6,280 nucleotides of DNA from Saprospiraceae bacterium (GTDB lineage Bacteria > Bacteroidota > Bacteroidia > Chitinophagales > Saprospiraceae). The stretch covers positions 1 to 6,280 of the forward strand of contig WGBN01000246.1 of NCBI GenBank assembly GCA_015494245.1, in the 5' to 3' direction. The position numbers and the translations under genes are program-made. Position 1 is the first letter of the stretch. Every line of letters begins with the position of its first letter. This document shows positions 6,170-6,280 of this stretch, in pieces. Under the pieces are notes generated by a model, which had not been told where the DNA came from, ran no database searches, and saw nothing but the letters and a program-made list of their open reading frames with translations.

Positions 6170-6280
6170 ATGTCTAAAAACCAAAGCCATCTTTCCGCCC
6201 GCAAGGGCTTAGACGACAACCTCTTTGAACGCATGGCGCGCCTTGCTGCCGAAAACGGAGGCGCCCCTTCGAAAGAAGCC
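6170..6280 (+). CDS. Unidentified protein, N-terminal 37 codons only
   Basis: ATG 6170 opens a frame that stays open to the window edge: MSKNQSHLSARKGLDDNLFE, then RMARLAAENGGAPSKEA. It follows a promoter match 40 bp upstream and has A at position -3, which Bacteroidota starts favour in place of a Shine-Dalgarno sequence. There is no signal peptide or membrane segment at the N-terminus, so the product is probably cytosolic; the visible part is polar and likely helical (LFERMARLAAENG). The fragment is too short for me to assign a family. Confidence 0.65.
   Translation, partial: MSKNQSHLSARKGLDDNLFERMARLAAENGGAPSKEA

Overview
The window looks like chromosomal DNA of a Bacteroidota bacterium, most likely a gliding or marine member of the Saprospiria type (Lewinella/Phaeodactylibacter-like; this level is inference). 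The reasons are two secreted proteins ending in type IX secretion (T9SS) C-terminal sorting domains, SprB-like and CHU-type Ig-like modules, and two exact matches to the Bacteroidota -7 promoter element TAnnTTTG. Recognisable Shine-Dalgarno sequences are absent before the starts. Base composition is slightly GC-rich by eye. All genes lie on the + strand.

Layout: (1) 3-992, the 3' end of a large surface/secreted protein: end of a parallel beta-helix (choice-of-anchor Q-like), two SprB-like repeats and a T9SS tail. (2) 993-1133, an intergenic region with inverted repeats and a good Bacteroidota promoter (TATCTTTG at 1094-1101). (3) 1134-1271, a 45-residue single-pass membrane protein of unknown function, followed after 31 bp by (4) 1303-3159, a full-length BchD/ChlD-type chelatase subunit: an AAA+ ATPase with intact Walker motifs, a Pro/Gln/Glu-rich linker and a C-terminal integrin-I/VWA domain with a complete MIDAS. 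(5) 3160-3265, a short intergenic stretch with a 9-bp direct repeat and a GAAA-loop hairpin. (6) 3266-6109, a 947-residue secreted protein: signal peptide, seven FG-GAP/VCBS-like calcium-loop repeats, ASPIC/UnbV domain, Ig-like modules, a Bacteroidota beta-sandwich and a T9SS tail. (7) 6110-6169, a promoter inside an inverted repeat, then (8) 6170-6280, the first 37 codons of an unidentified gene.

The small membrane protein and the chelatase subunit probably form one transcription unit. The chelatase is cytosolic and should work with a large metal-inserting subunit (BchH/CobN type) and perhaps a BchI-type ATPase, none of which is in the window. The two T9SS cargo proteins are separate from it and share only the export route. 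The most unusual point is the pairing of a tiny membrane protein with an apparently ATPase-competent BchD-like subunit that has no chelatase partner nearby. I saw no tRNA, rRNA, CRISPR array, insertion sequence or clear sign of recent transfer.
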